From assembly GCA_964407075.1 (NCBI GenBank), contig CAYOUE010000030.1, positions 1 to 24,256 of the forward strand: a DNA stretch of 24,256 bases. Direction: 5' to 3'. Below are positions 23,589-24,256 of this stretch, piece after piece (position 1 is the stretch's first letter; each line of letters opens with the position of its first letter). The DNA comes from JAHQVI01 sp964407075. Lineage in GTDB: Bacteria > Pseudomonadota > Alphaproteobacteria > Rhizobiales > Rhodomicrobiaceae. The notes under the pieces were generated by a model. That model was given only the letters and a program-made list of their open reading frames with translations. It made no database searches and was not told the DNA's origin. Position numbers and translations under genes: made by a program.

Positions 23589-24256
23589 TTAAAATTTCGC
23601 ACCTTGCCGTTCGGCTTCTTCGCGCTGCCCGGCGTCCAGTTGTGCGCCGGTCATGATCGCGCCTTCAAGCCGCGCATTCTGAAGATTGACCCCGATCAGC
23701 ATCGTGCCTGAGAGATTGGCTCCGCGCAGGTCTGCACCGCTCAGACTGACGGGATTGTAGGCCCGCCCCCCGCTTGCCTGCGGGACGAACCTGGCGCTGC
23801 TCAGATCGGCGCCGATCATGAACGCCTGCTCCGCTTTCACCTCATGGAGAATCGTCTCGCGCAGGCTCGCGCCGGTCAGCACCGCCGCGGTCAAATCCGC
23901 CTGCCGCAGGTCGGAGCGGTCGAATACGCCGTAGCGCAGATCGCGTTTCCGCAGATTGACGCTCGTCGCGCCCGGATCTGTTTCGCTGTCCCGGACCATA
24001 TCCTGATCCGTGACGATCAGATTGCGGCCGAAGAGGCCCGACGGCTTCCCCGAAAGCATGTCGACGCCAGCCTCGAACAGCCGGGCTGTCGGCAGGAAGG
24101 CTTGCCTTGGCGCAAGGCCGTCCACGGCGCGGCTTTCGATGGTCTCCGGCCAGATCGAGGTCATGACCCTGTCCATGCGCTCATCCGGGATCGTCGCGAC
24201 ACTGAACGAAAACAGCAGCGCGCTCGCGCCGAGCAGAAGGCTCACGAGGAAGCTTA
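23589..24256 (-). CDS. Membrane-linked pentapeptide-repeat protein, 5' end outside the window
   Basis: At least 222 residues. The frame is open to the window edge, so the start is not shown; a GTG at 24245 lies inside a hydrophobic segment (SFLVSLLLGASALLFSFSVATIP) and is unlikely to be the true start. After this membrane helix comes a non-repeat region of about 85 residues (MDRVMTSIWPETIESR..). Pentapeptide repeats of the A(D/N)LxxA type follow: VNLRKRDLRYGVFDRSDLRQADLTAAVL, and later SLSGADLRGANLSGTMLIGVNLQNARLEGA, which form a right-handed beta-helix. The missing N-terminus may carry more helices or repeats. The function of such membrane-anchored pentapeptide proteins is unknown. Its stop is 31 bp from the VWA gene stop, on the opposite strand. 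Confidence 0.85.
   Translation of the reverse strand, partial: SFLVSLLLGASALLFSFSVATIPDERMDRVMTSIWPETIESRAVDGLAPRQAFLPTARLFEAGVDMLSGKPSGLFGRNLIVTDQDMVRDSETDPGATSVNLRKRDLRYGVFDRSDLRQADLTAAVLTGASLRETILHEVKAEQAFMIGADLSSARFVPQASGGRAYNPVSLSGADLRGANLSGTMLIGVNLQNARLEGAIMTGAQLDAGQREEAERQGAKF

Overview
The window reads as a draft or metagenome-derived scaffold (a run of 10 Ns lies at 9481-9490) from an alphaproteobacterium, most likely Hyphomicrobiales (Rhizobiales). The evidence is the Agrobacterium/Rhizobium-type arsenite oxidase cluster in the order aioX-S-R-B-A, a phosphatidylcholine synthase (Pcs), a class I PHA synthase, and the gene order aminotransferase - homoserine dehydrogenase - glpX - recJ that recurs in this group. 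I cannot name a genus.

Region 1 (1-5690, all minus strand) is an arsenite-oxidation module. AioX (periplasmic arsenite-binding protein), AioS (sensor kinase) and AioR (sigma54-dependent response regulator) overlap each other and lie upstream of aioB (Rieske subunit) and aioA (molybdopterin subunit). Between aioR and aioB there is a sigma54 -24/-12 promoter matching the consensus, and two 16-bp dyads 33 bp apart sit at the usual enhancer distance. Together these spell out a circuit: AioX senses arsenite, AioS phosphorylates AioR, and AioR activates sigma54 transcription of aioBA. The aioA reading frame changes identity at about residue 382: a metallo-beta-lactamase HxHxDH segment follows in frame and runs off the window edge. 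This is either a misassembly or a remarkable fusion.

Region 2 (5690-6408) is a gene-poor strip with debris-like ORFs and a palindrome overlapping a TATAAT. It ends at the 3' end of a tRNA-Glu(UUC), which looks like a possible island boundary.

Region 3 (6409-12617, minus) is chromosomal housekeeping: tRNA-Glu, recJ, glpX (interrupted by the assembly gap), hom, a class I/II aminotransferase and a small lipoprotein.

Region 4 (12618-18127) holds phaC (+), then on the minus strand a secreted alpha/beta-hydrolase-fold protein whose catalytic Ser and His both appear replaced, a TerC-family membrane protein, phosphatidylcholine synthase, an intrinsic terminator, and a small secreted protein with a palindrome-rich upstream region.

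Region 5 (18128-20405) holds cutA and NAD kinase, divergent with 20 bp between start codons, then a MaoC-like hydratase and a convergent nitroreductase-family gene.

Region 6 (20571-24256) is the least characterised part. Two adjacent secreted proteins share the same repeat of about 80 residues: five copies in the first, and three copies after a von Willebrand A domain in the second. All eight copies carry the motif [LV]-x2-G-x-Y-x6-G. They are followed by a convergent, truncated membrane-linked pentapeptide-repeat protein. This is the best candidate for an undescribed extracytoplasmic system.
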